Source: Pisaster brevispinus
Taxonomy: Eukaryota; Echinodermata; Asteroidea; Forcipulatida; Asteriidae
Reading direction: 5' to 3'
NCBI GenBank assembly: GCA_023634235.1
Contig: JAMKCF010000177.1
Span: forward strand, 1 to 64,000
DNA: 64,000 nt
Under the pieces are notes generated by a model. That model had not been told where the DNA came from and did no database searches. It worked only from the letters and a program-made list of their open reading frames with translations. Position 1 is the stretch's first letter. Each line of letters begins with the position of its first letter. Position numbers and translations under genes: made by a program. Shown one piece after another: positions 42,597 to 55,894 of the stretch.

Positions 42597-44843
42597 CTTG
42601 TTATCACGCATCTTGGACAACGCACGCACTACAAGACGCCACTTCAGCTTTGGTTACATTTTGGGGGGGGGGGAATTATGGAAAGCCAAAAATGAAAAAC
42701 AAAAACAGAAAGCGACAGTTTGTAACAATGTTACACAAGTAGGCCATATATTCAAAAATAGTGTGACAATTGATGGAAACAATGCATGGAATGTATCTAT
42801 TTTTAAAGAAATTTGCAGAAATGTTGAATTTGGTCGCATACATCTGTTAAACACGATTTAATATTTTGCTAATATTCGGCCTTCCATTATAACTGTATCA
42901 ACTGTTAATCAACAATAGGTCTCTTCTGCTCTCGACTTCTTACGAACATTTTTAGTCGGGTAACTCCGCGGCTTTTGACGGTGATTATGGGTTTGTTGAG
43001 GACGGTACCAGAAACCACTCTGCTGCTGCCGAACTCGCCGTGTTTTGAAAAATTAATGTCTGATTGGCTGTTTCACAAATACCTCCTGAATGGTCGGCAC
43101 TGTGATGACATTGGACCGCTCTATTATAACATGGGTATGCGATTACCAAAGTGCGCTCAATACAATTAAATAAGTGTGTAATAGCAGTGTGTTGTGTTTT
43201 TATAGGACTCGGGAACGACACTAAGTCAAGGGCGGGGAAATACTAAGTGCAGTGAATAAAATTAATTCAACAATGACTGAGATGACTGAATTAAAATTCT
43301 GCTCGAAAGTGGGACCAAAACATCCACATTTATAAGGATATTGCACATTTCTGTTAATGATACTTTGTTTTCATCCAGGTCATTTTTTTTGTAGATTGAC
43401 ATGGGCTCCTGTCCCCTTTTTATGTTTCTCCTTTATTATGTCTTTCATAAGTTGATAAATTGCTTACTCATTTACTGAACAACAACATGAAGAAAAGACA
43501 AGCAGTATGTAGTCATTGCCAGCATTAGTGGGGACACGTTGCCCTGGACATCAACAAACAAAGTAATAACAAGACAAAAAACAACTCAGAAAACACACAA
43601 ATGCAGAAATACAGACATACAGAAAAACCGAAATATACTGAGAAAGAATTTAAAAGTACATTAATACAAAGAAACAAACGGCAAAACACGGATAGAAAAG
43701 GTGTAGAAACAAAGACACGTTTAACAAATAAAGAAAAAGAGAAACAAATAAATAAAGAATAAAAGAAAAAAGGAAATCAAGAAACAAATAAATACAGGAG
43801 CACAGAAGCATAATTTCCATACAAAGAAACCAGTGGATTGTTTGGGCATATGTTAGTCGCTCAACACAAGTTTTAACATCATCAAAATACCTACACATGC
43901 CAAACATGGATCATTGCCAAGTACATCCTTCCCCAATATTAAAACTCAACTCCGGCCATACACTCCCAAAGTTATGCTTCGTAGTTGGAGAAAGGGGACG
44001 AGAATGGTGAGGAGGGCAGGCGACGTTTCGACCCCACTCAACATCTTTTGCATGGTCAAACTTTTATCATAAGACAAAACAACATTGCGTACCGATTCTA
44101 CCTACCGTTACCAAGCCAATTCCATAAAATGATTACCTTTGAGTGTCCCTCCAGGTACCCCCCCCCCCACCCTACATTACATTTGAAGCATTTTATACGC
44201 AAGAATCGCTCCCATCTAGCGGGTGCCGCGTTTTAAATGATTCATGTTTTTACACGGTCACCCTAAACTGCATACAGTTAGACATATCGAAAACCAAAGA
44301 AGAATTACAGAGGAACCAGTTGCTTTTTGACTTGATGCCTCTTTTACGGGTAACCATACTTGAGCGCGCGCGTTATTGTTAGAATGGATCCTAATTAAAA
44401 TGTGCTAGATTCTAACACATTTTAATGAACCAATTCCAGGAGTTATGATCGAGCAAGGCATGCTGGGAAAAAATGGCGCGGTGAGATCGATCACCCCTGG
44501 GAACGAGGATGGCGCAGACCGCATAGGCGACGCTCTCACGGTTAGAAGCGCACAACTCTCGGCCAATGATTGGTCTGGATCGACCTCGGTGATGGCGCTG
44601 TTTGGGTGTTGTGACTTTATATACAAGGGGTCTTTTTGACTCCCAAAATGGCAGTGGCTGCGTGTGACGTCAATGCAAGGAGTCCATTCATCACCATTAT
44701 TATTAATGGAAATCAATGAAGGCTTCAGTTTTTTTATAAGTCCGAATACGAGCTACAGACTTGCACGGTCTGAATTTTTTTTCTTCAGTTTTGTACAATA
44801 ACATAGAGAAGGTTTATTTTAAAACCTTTGATGTTTGACTTGC

Positions 44844-44960
44844 CAACTTCAAGCGCCAACACTATAGTCAGCTGGGCGACGCTGGTGGTCAGGGAACCAA
44901 CGATTAGCGATGACCCAATCATAACCATGAAACGGGTACCAAGTAAGGACTCCAGTGGAC
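44844..44960 (-). pseudogene. Orphan MCT exon 2 copy with GC donor (unit 2)
   Basis: Same 117-nt in-frame exon copy as in unit 1. The last residues read LALEVG (Gly to Glu), and the GCAAGT donor is retained. Confidence 0.75.
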
Positions 44961-45121
44961 CTGCATTTGTAAAGGCAACCTTTAGAACCAAAGTCCACAA
45001 TATCATTTGACCATTTCCGTTTGCGTTTTACGCAATAATATATATATAACCTGCACTTAAAGGGAGTCATAGCACTGGCTCTTCTTACAACATAAAGACC
45101 GACTCCCAATGACACACCCAA

Positions 45122-45463
45122 AATATAGTCTATGTTATATCTTGTAAGAGATGTGGACTACAGTATGTGGTAGAGACTAAGACCAAACTCAGTCTTCGCT
45201 TTGCGAACCATGTCTTTTCCATAAAGACCAAGAAACTGTACCCCGTCTCCATCCACTTCAACAGCCTTAATCACAGCGTCAAAGATGTTGAGCTCATTGT
45301 GATTGAGGTTTGCATTGGTGACGACACACACCGCAATCTCAGAGAATCACCACTGGATTCACCAACTCAAGACAGTCCAGCCCCTTGGATTCAACACAAA
45401 CACTGGTGTCAAAACTTTCCATCACCCTCCTTTCAAGTTTGCTTGCTTTTTTCATTGATGTAA
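45122..45463 (+). pseudogene. GIY-YIG domain of a Penelope-like element, frameshifted (unit 2)
   Basis: NIVYVISCKRCGLQYV is followed by V instead of G in the YVGE motif. An inserted C near 45350 shifts the frame after NLRES. More decayed than the unit 1 copy. Confidence 0.75.
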
Positions 45464-45591
45464 ACTAAATAACAGTTACTGTAAATAACATGTTCTCTCC
45501 ACTGGTCCATCTTTACGCTTTTTTCTCTCAAGAAGTTGTTAAAAATCAACCTGTCAACAACCTCTTCCCTTTGCAGAGGATTTAATAGCCT

Positions 45592-45592
<1 letters not shown>

Positions 45593-45622
<30 letters not shown>
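45593..45622. repeat. (CT)n microsatellite, expanded relative to unit 1
   Basis: About 15 CT repeats, against about 8 at 21661-21678. It is a length marker that separates the two units. Confidence 0.85.
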
Positions 45623-45625
<3 letters not shown>

Positions 45626-48600
45626 GGTTCCTCTTGCCTAGGTTTAACTTCTTACACTGATTCTTTTATTGGCTTTTCCGACTTACAGTCGGAACAGGTT
45701 TTGTTTTCGTCTAGATTTTTATTGTTTTTATTATCATTCTTTGTAACTTTACTCCTTAAAAATGTAAATAACAAAATGAAAGAGTTAAATCCAATATCAA
45801 ATTGAAGCTTAGTGCTTAAACTTAACATTTAGTTTAATAATTGTTAAAATTCTTAGTTAATTGGCCATTTTAGCCAGGTGAATATTTAATTAGCCGACCA
45901 TATCTCAAAAAGTATACCGCCGATCGTCATTTTTCTCTTCAGTTTTACATTACTGGGATACGGTAGATCCGTTGCCGGCCTCAAATAACGAACGACGTCA
46001 CTATGACATCATTTATTGAGCGTTTTCACCCATGTACAAAACATATGGAAAATGAAAACAAATCCGACTTCCAGAAACATAATTATTAGATTAAGCTAAA
46101 GTTACCTGTCCTAGACTGCAGAAATTTTTTATAAAACAACTTAGATTTTACTAACGGTCAATTTAAAAACATTAAAACTTATTTAAACATTGTCACTAGA
46201 ACAATTTTGGATTCCCAGACAAAATTCACGGAATGGGTACAACGTAAAATTAGATTTTTATTGTCGAAAAACTGTAAATTTCTAAACAAAATCGAGTCTT
46301 AGTCATATTTATGACCAGTGTTGTTGCGTCTTTTGTATATTGTACAAAAAGTCTTCGTACGCCGACTTACACGAGTCTAAGTTCGTTCACAGGATTAGAG
46401 AAGAATTATCTAGCTCTCAGCGTCGTGTGTATCAACTAATGGAGTGTGAATGCGACAGCGTGAATGTAAAAAAAAATTGGTGGGGGTTACAATAGGACGG
46501 GAATTAGAGCTGAATGGAAAAGGGGTGAGAAAATTTACACTTTTCATGGGGGGTGAAGAGCCAAAATTAACAATAAAGTCACATCCCATATTTACTGTTT
46601 TAGCCCAACAAGAACATATTCAGTATTAAAAAGACACAACAAATGATACAATTATGGTTTTAGTACAATAGCATAGACCGGAATTTAAATCATCAACTCA
46701 AAATTATTATGTGCTACTAAAGCCATGTCGTGTCAAGCACTAAGATGTTATCAGCGGAAAGCAGGCGTTGTAACATTTTACCATAGGATTACATGATCCA
46801 GTTCCTGAACCTGTCGAGTTTGAGACAGTAGACATTACCCTAAATCTACGCAGACATTACATTTATCGCTCATCCTGTGATGTTTTCACCGAACGTTTTT
46901 TAAAGGATGTATCTTTTGTTCCTCTAGAAATTTAAGTTATCTATTTAGAAGGTTGTTTAGAAGATGGTTTTTGCCTATTGGACACAATCACAATATTTTG
47001 TGTAGGTCGACGGATGAACATTTGCCGAAGGTAATGTTGAGGCAACATACACATCTAAAACAAGAAAATAACAACTGTCGTTTACGCTAAAGATATTTTG
47101 TTTATTAAATTATTAATACTGAAGCAGGTAGCAACGCAAAACATCATTTACGAATGTTCTGTAGTGTAAACGATAAGTTAAAACAGACTCGTCCAGACAG
47201 TCTTTAGTGGCTGGCCATGCAAACACGCATCGGATACCGACATGTGTATGTACATAATAGTGCATGTCCATGCACAATGTAAACCCGCCGAAATGTTTTG
47301 AACGTTGAGCTGCCAACTGTCTAAGTTGGGAGAGTCGATTGAGATTAATTTCAACTAATTGGCGCATTGGCAGCGATACACCCCCCCCCCCCCGTCATTT
47401 TCAAGTGGTTTTCATTTAACAAGCAAACTAATTCCCTCTGACTTCATTTCATAAAAGTGTACCCCGGTCGCACTATTAGCTAAGTTCGTTGGAATTTGAT
47501 GCGTTTGTAGACAAAGTCAAGTGTTTTGGCCTTGCAGGCACTTCTGTCTTTTTCGAAACACTAGCCCTGTACTTTGTACTTAGCTGTTGCACTGACGTCA
47601 GCCATGCGTGGACTTCGTTACACGCTGTTGATCGCAAACGGAGTGTGGCGAAAAGCCACACTAGACCTAACTGTTGCTTGAAAGAATTTATTGGATAAGG
47701 TCAAAGAGGAGTGGCTCATAATTAAGCTTCCCATTCTGGCGGCCCAAATGAATGCACGGAGCACCCGCTCCAGCGTTTAAGAGGCCGTCTAAAGTTTCTT
47801 TAACTCTGCGTGACACCATCAAAAAAAAATCACACCATTTCGCCATGCCTTACTTGTTGAGTAACAGTTTGATTTTAGCGTGTAATACATTTCTGTGAAG
47901 AACCAAACCACTTTTAAATCACCAATCACTTTTAAATCAGCCACAGCATAAGATATATACCCTTTTGACTAAATAGAATCAATTCAAGCAAAATTGCATG
48001 TTGAGATGAGCCCACATGTCTCTTTCTGCTCAATCAACCATTTCTTTGACTAACGCCCTTTGTTTACACAACTTAGCAAGGCTAAGTAATTGCTGTACAA
48101 TTCCTATGGGAATTCCTGGAGAGCGGGTCAATGTTGGATTGTGTTAGTTTAAAACAAACCCCGGGTAGTGATAAGACATTTGGCATGCTATTTGGCTAGG
48201 TGCAGTTGTAGAACTTGGAATTTTTTAGATTTTTTGAGAAAAAAAATGGCGGACTAATGACTTTTTAATTAAAAACTGTTACTCAATAAGTGAGCGATGG
48301 TGTCACGGAGGGTTAAATGATGACAGGCCCTTATTTGGAGGGTCTTCTATATTATGTTCTTCTAATGGATTGTTGATATTAGGGTCAAGTATTGTATCAT
48401 GGGATTATTGACTCTCAATTTTCGGTAACGGTTGGAATAGCTAGCCCCTACAAATATAATCCCGATTGGCTTACATAAACGTTGACCCCTTTTCCAAGAT
48501 GGCCGATGTTTTTATTTATGACAGGCGTAGTAAAGGGGCACCACCAGTGGAACATAAACCCTCATGACCAGGACCAGGGGATCCATTGGTCTGGAAGAGG

Positions 48601-49688
48601 GGGGCACCATTTTTTAAAGAACACTTGGACCTGCAAAACTGAGATAACGTGCTTGGATTGCTTCATAAAAATGGCCAAAACGAAGTCACGCTAGCAGTCA
48701 GCTATTTAATAACAATATAAGCTGATGCATTTAGTTTGAATTTACCTCTATAAGTTGACGAGCAAAACCACAAACCTTTTCAGGCATTAAACGTGTATCA
48801 GTATTTAAAATTAAATTTCAGTTCACCCGTGTGGGGATACCAAGTGCGCCCTCAGCGCTCCTCAAGCAACTTTACCGTCATTTGGAAATTGACACGGATT
48901 CTGCGTCAGTTTGGCACAGTTTAGGGTCAGGGTGACATAGATTCCATGTCATATTGACCCAGAAATGGGACCTGCCACCTGAGACTTGGAATCGGGGTCA
49001 ATTCCGAAACTGTGCCAAACTCTGCGATCCACCTGACGTCATATGTAACGCCATTTTGGAAGTCGGACTCTTGGTGGTTGTTACTGCGCAGTGAAATCTA
49101 TTTTAGGCAAAGTGCGGCGTGGTTAGACCCACAAAATATCTGTACCTGAATAGTTGTAATAAAATAGAAGATTTAAATTTGGTTCAGTAATTTACTTTTA
49201 TACGGCTGGGGGATCACGTGGTTTATCCGCACCTCAACTTTTGGTTCGGATAAAACACGTGTCCATCGGGATTTTTGTAATACTCGAAAACGGCAAAATT
49301 TGATGGTTTCTTTTAGGAACCGTTCTTCTCCAAACCTGGAAGACCTTTAGAGTCATGTTTTTGTAAATTTTGTAGCCCAAATAGCCCAACAAAGCCGGTG
49401 TGTCCCTAATGATGAACTTTATAACAAAACAGAAAATACATAGACCATTTTACTACATTTATTTGTCTTTCGAATTTTCATTTTACCTAGCTATTTAGTG
49501 TGGTGCAACCGGTAAGTGATTATTGTAATTATAGTAATTATTGGAGGAACACACACCCACTTTCGTTGTGCAAACGGTTCAGCGCATGCGCGACAATGGC
49601 AGGGACAAAGAAAAGAACAAAAGAATGCTCCACAAGGATGCATTTTTGAGAATGTGTGGGTGTGTGCACTACTAGTACTAGTGGTTCG

Positions 49689-52271
49689 TGTAATATTTAC
49701 TATTGTATGGTTAATAATAGACAAATAAAAATGACTCCGACAAGAGATTGTGTGCATAAACTGGAACAGTTACATGGTTTATTTCCAGACCTCGCTCTTC
49801 ACATAGGTCATAGGTCACATGAAAATAGAACAGTGTTGTTGTCTTAAACACATCGGCTTAAAGGAGGTTATGCATAATCCTGTACTATGCATCAAACATT
49901 ACATTCCTCCCAACTTTGAATAGAAGTAAGGTTTAAAAGAGAAAAATGAATGATTGTTTTGTTTTCTTTATAGTCTGAATAAAAACACAGTTGTTTAAGA
50001 ACCACAGTTCAAAAAAAAAATTGTCGCAGTTTTCAGGCAGACGGTGATCCCGTGGGGGATTCCTTCGCGGTGGTTCTGGGGGCACTTCTGGATTTGCGAT
50101 TGGTTGTTCTGTTTCAGAGTCATTTGGATCGTAGTCAGGGGGTGGAGTTGCATCCATGTGAGGGTACTGTTTCAGTCGTTTGAAAAATGATGCATTCCGC
50201 GTGATAGTAGTGTCATCATCTCGGGTAGCTGTGATCATGGAACCTTTAACCATTGTGACTTTCAATGGTTGAAGTTGATATGGGGGTCATTGAATTGGAG
50301 ACAATGCCAGTTTGTTTTACAAGCACTACGTCACCGACTTTGATTTTGTATTTTCTCATGGCTCGGTTGTTGTCTGCATTTGTTTTCATACATTCTTTCA
50401 TGTTGCTGTCTTTAGCCACGAGATCAGGGTTTGTTGGAGTCGGAGCAAGTTCTGGCAAACGAGTACGGAAAGTGTGCTTGAATAGCAATGATGCGGGGAA
50501 ACTCCAGTTGTTGAGTGGGGGTAGAGCGATAGTTTCGGAGGTAAGCGTACATAGCTTGTTTCCATGAGCGATTTTCTGCTTTGGCTGTGCGGTAGACTTT
50601 CTTGAGATTCCGCATCATCCGTTTCACCTCACCATTGGCTTGTGGCCAAAAGGGTGTTACCTTTCTGTGTGTAAGCCAATGTACTTTGCAAATGCAGCAA
50701 ACTCTGCGTTCTGAAATGGTGGACCGTTATCCGTACGAACCACTTGTAGGCAGCCAAAAGTCGCAAAGATTCTGTCAAGCTTGGGGATGACAGACTTGGC
50801 AGACGTAGAACTCACAATGTCAATCTCTGGGTATCGACTATAATTGTCGATCACAACAAGTAAATAATCCCATGTTGGCAAGTCTTTGAAGTAACTTCTG
50901 ACATGAGACCATGGTGCAGTTGGAAGAGCCGACATGCGGAGAGGTTCGCTTGTCGACGTTTCAACTGTCGTTGCTTGACATGGCAAACATTGAGGGGATG
51001 GTATGTTCTACCATGCGATCTATGCCTGGAAACCAGACTTTCTGTCGGAGTAATTGTTTGGTCTTAACAATGCCTTGGTGGCCTTCATGGGCAAGGTCAA
51101 TGACACGCTGCTGCAACGATTTGAGAATCACTATGCGATGATCACGAATAATTATGTCATGAGTGTCGTTTACGCTAAGTTCGTCACGAACATGATAGAC
51201 ACTGGTGAGATCAGCTTTGAGATGTGCATCCGCCTCAGCAGTGATCGTCTTCCATTTGTTGGTCGTTACCGCCTTTATGCAAGATTGCAGAAGCGATTGG
51301 GTGAGATTCTGGAATTGTCTGCGCCACTATTGACTCCAAAATTGAGTCGTTTGAATTGGAAGAGGCCAATGTGTGTTGAGAACGCTGTGAGGTAGCGCGA
51401 ACCTTCGTCAAGTTCGATTCGATGATAGCCGCTATTTAAGTCGAGCTTTGAGAAGACTGTTGACCCATTGAGGTTGGCCATGATGTCATCAATGGTGGGA
51501 GTGATATGTCGCTCGCGTTCTATGGCTCTGTTAACTGGATTTCCTCAGGATTCTTTGGTTTTGGGACAACTCGAATTGGCGATATCCAAGGAGTAGGTGT
51601 ATCGATGATGGGTTCAATGATATCAAGTGCTTGGAGGCGTTGAAGTTCATCCGCAACCTTGCGTCGTACATGAAAAGGAATGCGCCTGTGCGGTTGGGCC
51701 ACCGGTGTCACAGATTTGTCAATATGAAGTTTACATTTCGTATCGCTCAATTTCCCAATACCAGTGAAGCGATCCTCAAAGCGGGCAACAATATCGTTGG
51801 TAGATTGTGTGGTTGAGTGGATGCTGTATGTAACTTGGATCATGTTGAGTGAGGAGGCAGTGCTAAAACTGAGTAGCGTGTCACCAGTTCCTTCAAAGAT
51901 GAAGAAGTTGGACAGGATTGTGACGTCTTTGTAGCAAATGGCCAAGCGTTCTGTACCCAATATCGGTAACTGATGGGTTGAGCCATATGCAAAGAGCTTA
52001 GTGTCCACGGATTGCAGCGTAGTGTGCGGGCGTTCGTTGATACTGTCAAATGTAGAGCGACTCATTACATCCACAAATGCACCTGTATCAATAAGTGCTA
52101 ACATTGTGTTGATTGACAAGAATGTGAACTCGTGGCTGTTTGGTGTTTGAGCTATGAAGCGCAAAGGCATATTCATCATCCGATGAATGCGAAGCTTGCT
52201 CTGGACAATCAGGTTCTTGCAGATCTACTGCATGTACAGTGGATTTCTGTGCTTTCTTTGATCTGCACACT
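49689..52271 (-). mobile_element. Truncated Ty3/gypsy retrotransposon (unit 2)
   Basis: Same 2583-bp length, 3' LTR (49689-49903), RT-to-integrase deletion and frameshifts as unit 1, and the same cut in the gag knuckle where unit 3 begins. Protease and RT start at 51520-52179, RT motif A fragment 51275-51481, integrase core 50657-50986, tail 49933-50627. The deletion therefore predates the duplication. Confidence 0.85.
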
Positions 52272-52679
52272 CTCACATTTCCAAGAACAAAGGCAAGTCT
52301 GGTGTCACCTGGCGTCCCCAAAAGTCTTCTATTAATATGAGGGCCTATGTCATGACATAAGCCTAAGCAGACGATGACATTTAAACCTGGTGAGTCGCTA
52401 CCACCTAGCTACCCCAAAGTCTCCCATTGATGTAAAGTGTCATAACATAGGCCTAAGCAGGCGATAAACTTGATTGTCCTTTTTCCTTCAGCCATGTTAA
52501 GTTGACCTGGTTATGTTGACCATGGTATGATGACACACGCAAAGGACCCAAATCCCCTGCGACACCGAAAGTATAGCGACAGCTTTGAGCGTGCAGTCGA
52601 TACTAGCTGCCGTGTGTATTGCTTTTGCTGAATACTCGATGGATGAAAACCCAGCGCAGAATCTTCACGGAGAAGTCTA

Positions 52680-52816
52680 TCATTCACCTTCGGTCTCTGC
52701 GGATCGTGCACGTCCAATCAACCACTCAACAAATAGCGCCACCAACGACAACATCCATGCACATCCCATGAAAATAAAAGCTACCTCATAACTTCCAGTC
52801 TTGTCAAAAAGCCAAC
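52680..52816 (-). CDS. MCT-like transporter, unit 3, exon 4
   Basis: 137 nt, AAAG acceptor, GWLFDKTGSY start (GAC to GAC kept, TTT for TTC nearby) and TGA. Tail ARSAETEGE as in unit 2. Only a few silent or flanking changes from unit 2, unlike the diverged exon 3. Confidence 0.8.
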
Positions 52817-53199
52817 CTTTAATAGAAAGAGTCAAAAGGAGTGAATTGGACATTGAACAAAATTCAGGTGTTAACTTTGATTCTTCATAAGTGTCAACAC
52901 TGACACGGTATTATTGACGTTACTACAGTGTGTTACTCGTTAGTGACACCACGTCGGTGTTATGTTGTCACCAGAAAGAGTCCATTACAACACCAGTTTT
53001 TGCAGTGTACAAAAAAGTACACACTGTGAAATACACTGTGGCTGTAATTTCACTAAAGGCCTTGTCACACACAAAAACCAATTTTTACAGGCACTTGGAG
53101 GCAACCAACTGCACTGCATGCAACAGGAACGCTTCAGGAGTACATTTTTTCTAATAGTACCTTACTATCCCAAAGACATTATGGAAATGAACATGTGAA

Positions 53200-54110
53200 C
53201 TGTTTCTTCTTTTTATTTTTGTCTGGTACTGGTTGCCAGTAAATTGCCTCGTGTGATACATGTTAGCCTTGATTGGCGACGCTGTTTTTTGTATTAGTCA
53301 CCGGTTGGGGACACAACATCGACTGTTTTGGAGGCTGACTCGGAGGGACTGGGCAAGTCTATAAATCTGGATCGAAACATGTCGTGTCCAGATGTTTGTG
53401 TAATACAGATATCTCTCCTCCTGTTATTCATGCTGCAGTCAGTAATTCGTGTTGCAGTAACGGCGACTACGTTTAAAAAAATGAACGTCGCCAATCAAGA
53501 CTAGCGATATGGCACTTAAAGGCACAGTAAAACATTTGTATAAAAAAATAGCTGAAGAAGATCATTCATTCCACTCCTAGAAAATTCAATCGTGGGCAAA
53601 CTTGTGAAGACCTGATCAGTTTTTGGAGGGTATATTGTTTTGGGGGTTTTTTTTGTTCTGTGCATTTCCCGATAATTCGTACACATGTAGGTGACCTTGT
53701 TTACATGTCCAGCTATTGTCTGCGATTATTTGATCCCCTTTACTTGCCCAGCTGACAAAGAACATAGCTCTACTTAGCAGAGAGTTAGATCTTGGAAGTT
53801 CTATAGTGACATGGGAGATGTGAATAATACACGAGTGCAAGTAGTTTTAGGACCTGACCTATTAGATATGTGGTCCATTCTAGGATGTCGAGGAATTTGA
53901 CTCCCAAGTCATCATCTTTGAAACTTGGCTTAACGTGATGATGTGGTTTGATTCATAGGACCTTTGACTCAGTTAGGGGGTTTGTGTGCCTATTCGCAAT
54001 TGATGAGTATTATTTCAAATCAAGTACGACCAACCTCAGTCTGGTGACGTAAACTTGTATGAGCGGAATTCCCTTTAGAAAAATTGTATAAAGACCGCAG
54101 AGTGTTACGA
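53200..54110. other. Intron 3 sequence specific to unit 3
   Basis: About 0.9 kb with no counterpart in units 1 and 2 at this place. A MITE-like element fills 53264-53503. CTTAAAGGCACAGTAAAACA at 53513 is a short motif similar to the end of the palindromic array. No exon is seen. Confidence 0.5.
53264..53503. mobile_element. Short MITE-like element with TAGCCTTGATTGGCGACG ends
   Basis: TAGCCTTGATTGGCGACG at 53264-53281 is inverted as CGTCGCCAATCAAGACTA at 53486-53503 (one or two mismatches), enclosing about 200 bp with no coding capacity. Target duplication not resolved. Confidence 0.6.
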
Positions 54111-54111
54111 A

Positions 54112-54690
54112 GCCCCTAAAGGAACAGGTAAAAACATTGTAAAGGTAAAAAAAACTAATTTATTTCGTTCCCTCGAAATATTCTTTTGTTACCTCGAAAT
54201 ACAATATCGTTACCACGAAATATTAATTCATTCCCTCGGATTAATATTTCGTTCCCTCGAAATCATTTCATTCCCCCTAAATCATTTCGTTCACACAAAA
54301 TATTATTTCATTCCCTCAAAATGTTATTTCGTTCCTCCGAAATAACTTATTTTGTTCCCTCCAAATTTATATTTCGAGGGAACTAAATAATATTTTGAGG
54401 AAACGAAACAATATTTCGAGGGAACAAAATAATATTTCGAGGGACCCAAATAGTATTTCGAGGGACTGAAATAACATTTCGAGGTAATGAAATTATTTTA
54501 AGGGAACGCAATAGCATTTCGAGAGAACGGAATCATTTCGAGGGAAAGAAATAACATTTCGAGGGAACAAAAAAAATATTTTTGTGGAACGAAATAATAT
54601 TTTGAGGTAACGAAATAACATTTTGAGGGAATGAAATAATTTCAGTATTTTGTTTACCTTGTCAATATTTTTTTACATGTCCCTTTAGGT
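54112..54690. mobile_element. Inverted monomer array with terminal inverted repeats (unit 3)
   Basis: Here the array has recognisable ends: left GCCCCTAAAGGAACAGGTAA, right TTACATGTCCCTTTAGGTGC, imperfect inverted matches of about 40 bp. The monomers (TTTCGTTCCCTCGAAATA, then complement) turn at about 54365. It is longer and more diverged than in units 1 and 2, with extra monomers around 54440-54540. This copy best shows that the array is a foldback element. Confidence 0.7.
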
Positions 54691-55084
54691 GCTCCGTACA
54701 CTGTGGACACACTGTGAAGAATATAATTGGTCTGGTTCCAAATTGTGTGCGAACATACTAAAAAATGAGGTACTATTTTTAAAAATTATTCAGCTACTTT
54801 TATCAGACCGAGTATAAATCAAAAAAGGAAAAACATGGGGGAATTCTAAGTGACTGGGGTGCTCCCAAAATAATTTTGGTGTACAAAGTATAATGGAGGA
54901 TGTTAAGTACAGGGACGAAGGAGAGAACAAACGATGTCTGCACAGGGATGTAAACAAAATGTGTGATCATACTATGGATTTACATTTCACAACGTGAAAA
55001 AAAGGCAAACAAGAATGCATGTTTGCATCATGGTAGTTATCTTAATCTTCCATTAACCATAAAGCAAAGATGAAGTTACCCCAC

Positions 55085-55894
55085 CTGGCAAAAAACCGAA
55101 GCAGAGGGCGAGCATCCCATTCATTAACCCCATCCAACTGAAAGCACTGACTAGAAGTTCAGCTCGCAGTAACTCCTTCGTGAAAAGATCCGCCAGGGAT
55201 ATAAGAGTTCCATAGCAACCGAGAAAGGTGAAGGCACTGGCCATCATCGACCAGTATGAGTTGATCCAGGAATCAATCAGCAGAGTCGTGGAACCCAAAA
55301 CTGTTAGGACTACTATGGCAGGTCGCAGCCTAAACCAGCCTCTGTCTATGAATGGACCATGGACTACCCTCATTATCAGACTCCCCACTCCCGCTGCTGT
55401 GGTAAAGGTGACGGCATCGTACGCGGAGAAACCTTTCTGCTGCACGCGGTCGACGTAGTAGATAATCCACAGGTTCCCCACAACACCATTGGCGAGAAAT
55501 ATGGTTGAAGAAATCCAAAATGAAGACTTAAAGCAGACTGATATTCCGAATGTTTTTCTCTTAGCCATCAATTTCGATAAGAAGCCGCCGTTCGGCGAAT
55601 TGCTGTTACTCCCTTCGCCAGCGGGCACCGACTGATAATCCTCGTGGTTTTCAGTTTCTGCTGTGGGCTGCAGAAGGGCGCCACAAACGGCAAGATGTAG
55701 GCTCATCCCTCCTAGAACAAGCATGGCGCCTCTCCACCCATACGTGTCAAGGAGCAATTGCGTCAAAGGTGCTATGGCTATGATGCCTAGTGGACTACCA
55801 GCATGACCAATACCATTAGCTGTCGCATAGTGAGTGGTGAAACAACGCCCGATCATGGCTCTGGTCAGAATACTCGCAAAGTTAAGACCAGGTC
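55085..55894 (-). CDS. MCT-like transporter, unit 3, exon 3
   Basis: 810 nt with the same splice sites and a fully open frame. About 17-20 residue changes from units 1 and 2, mostly conservative or in the loop (EGSNSNSPNGG) and late helices (STTLLIDSWINS, FTFLGCYG, SLADLF). Key signatures GLNF, AGSPLG and HGPFIDRGW are kept. The spread of changes with no stop suggests selection on this paralogue. Confidence 0.9.

Larger units (their letters stand above)
28325..52271. repeat. Segmental duplication unit 2 (23.95 kb)
   Basis: A near-identical copy of unit 1. Main differences seen: no MITE at the place of 18393-18593; 85 bp more in the gag remnant (39225-39314); a longer (CT)n; a 14-bp deletion in YR-element repeat B2; a handful of frameshifting indels in transposon genes. 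Carries a complete MCT gene, 28733-38408 on the minus strand. Confidence 0.95.
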
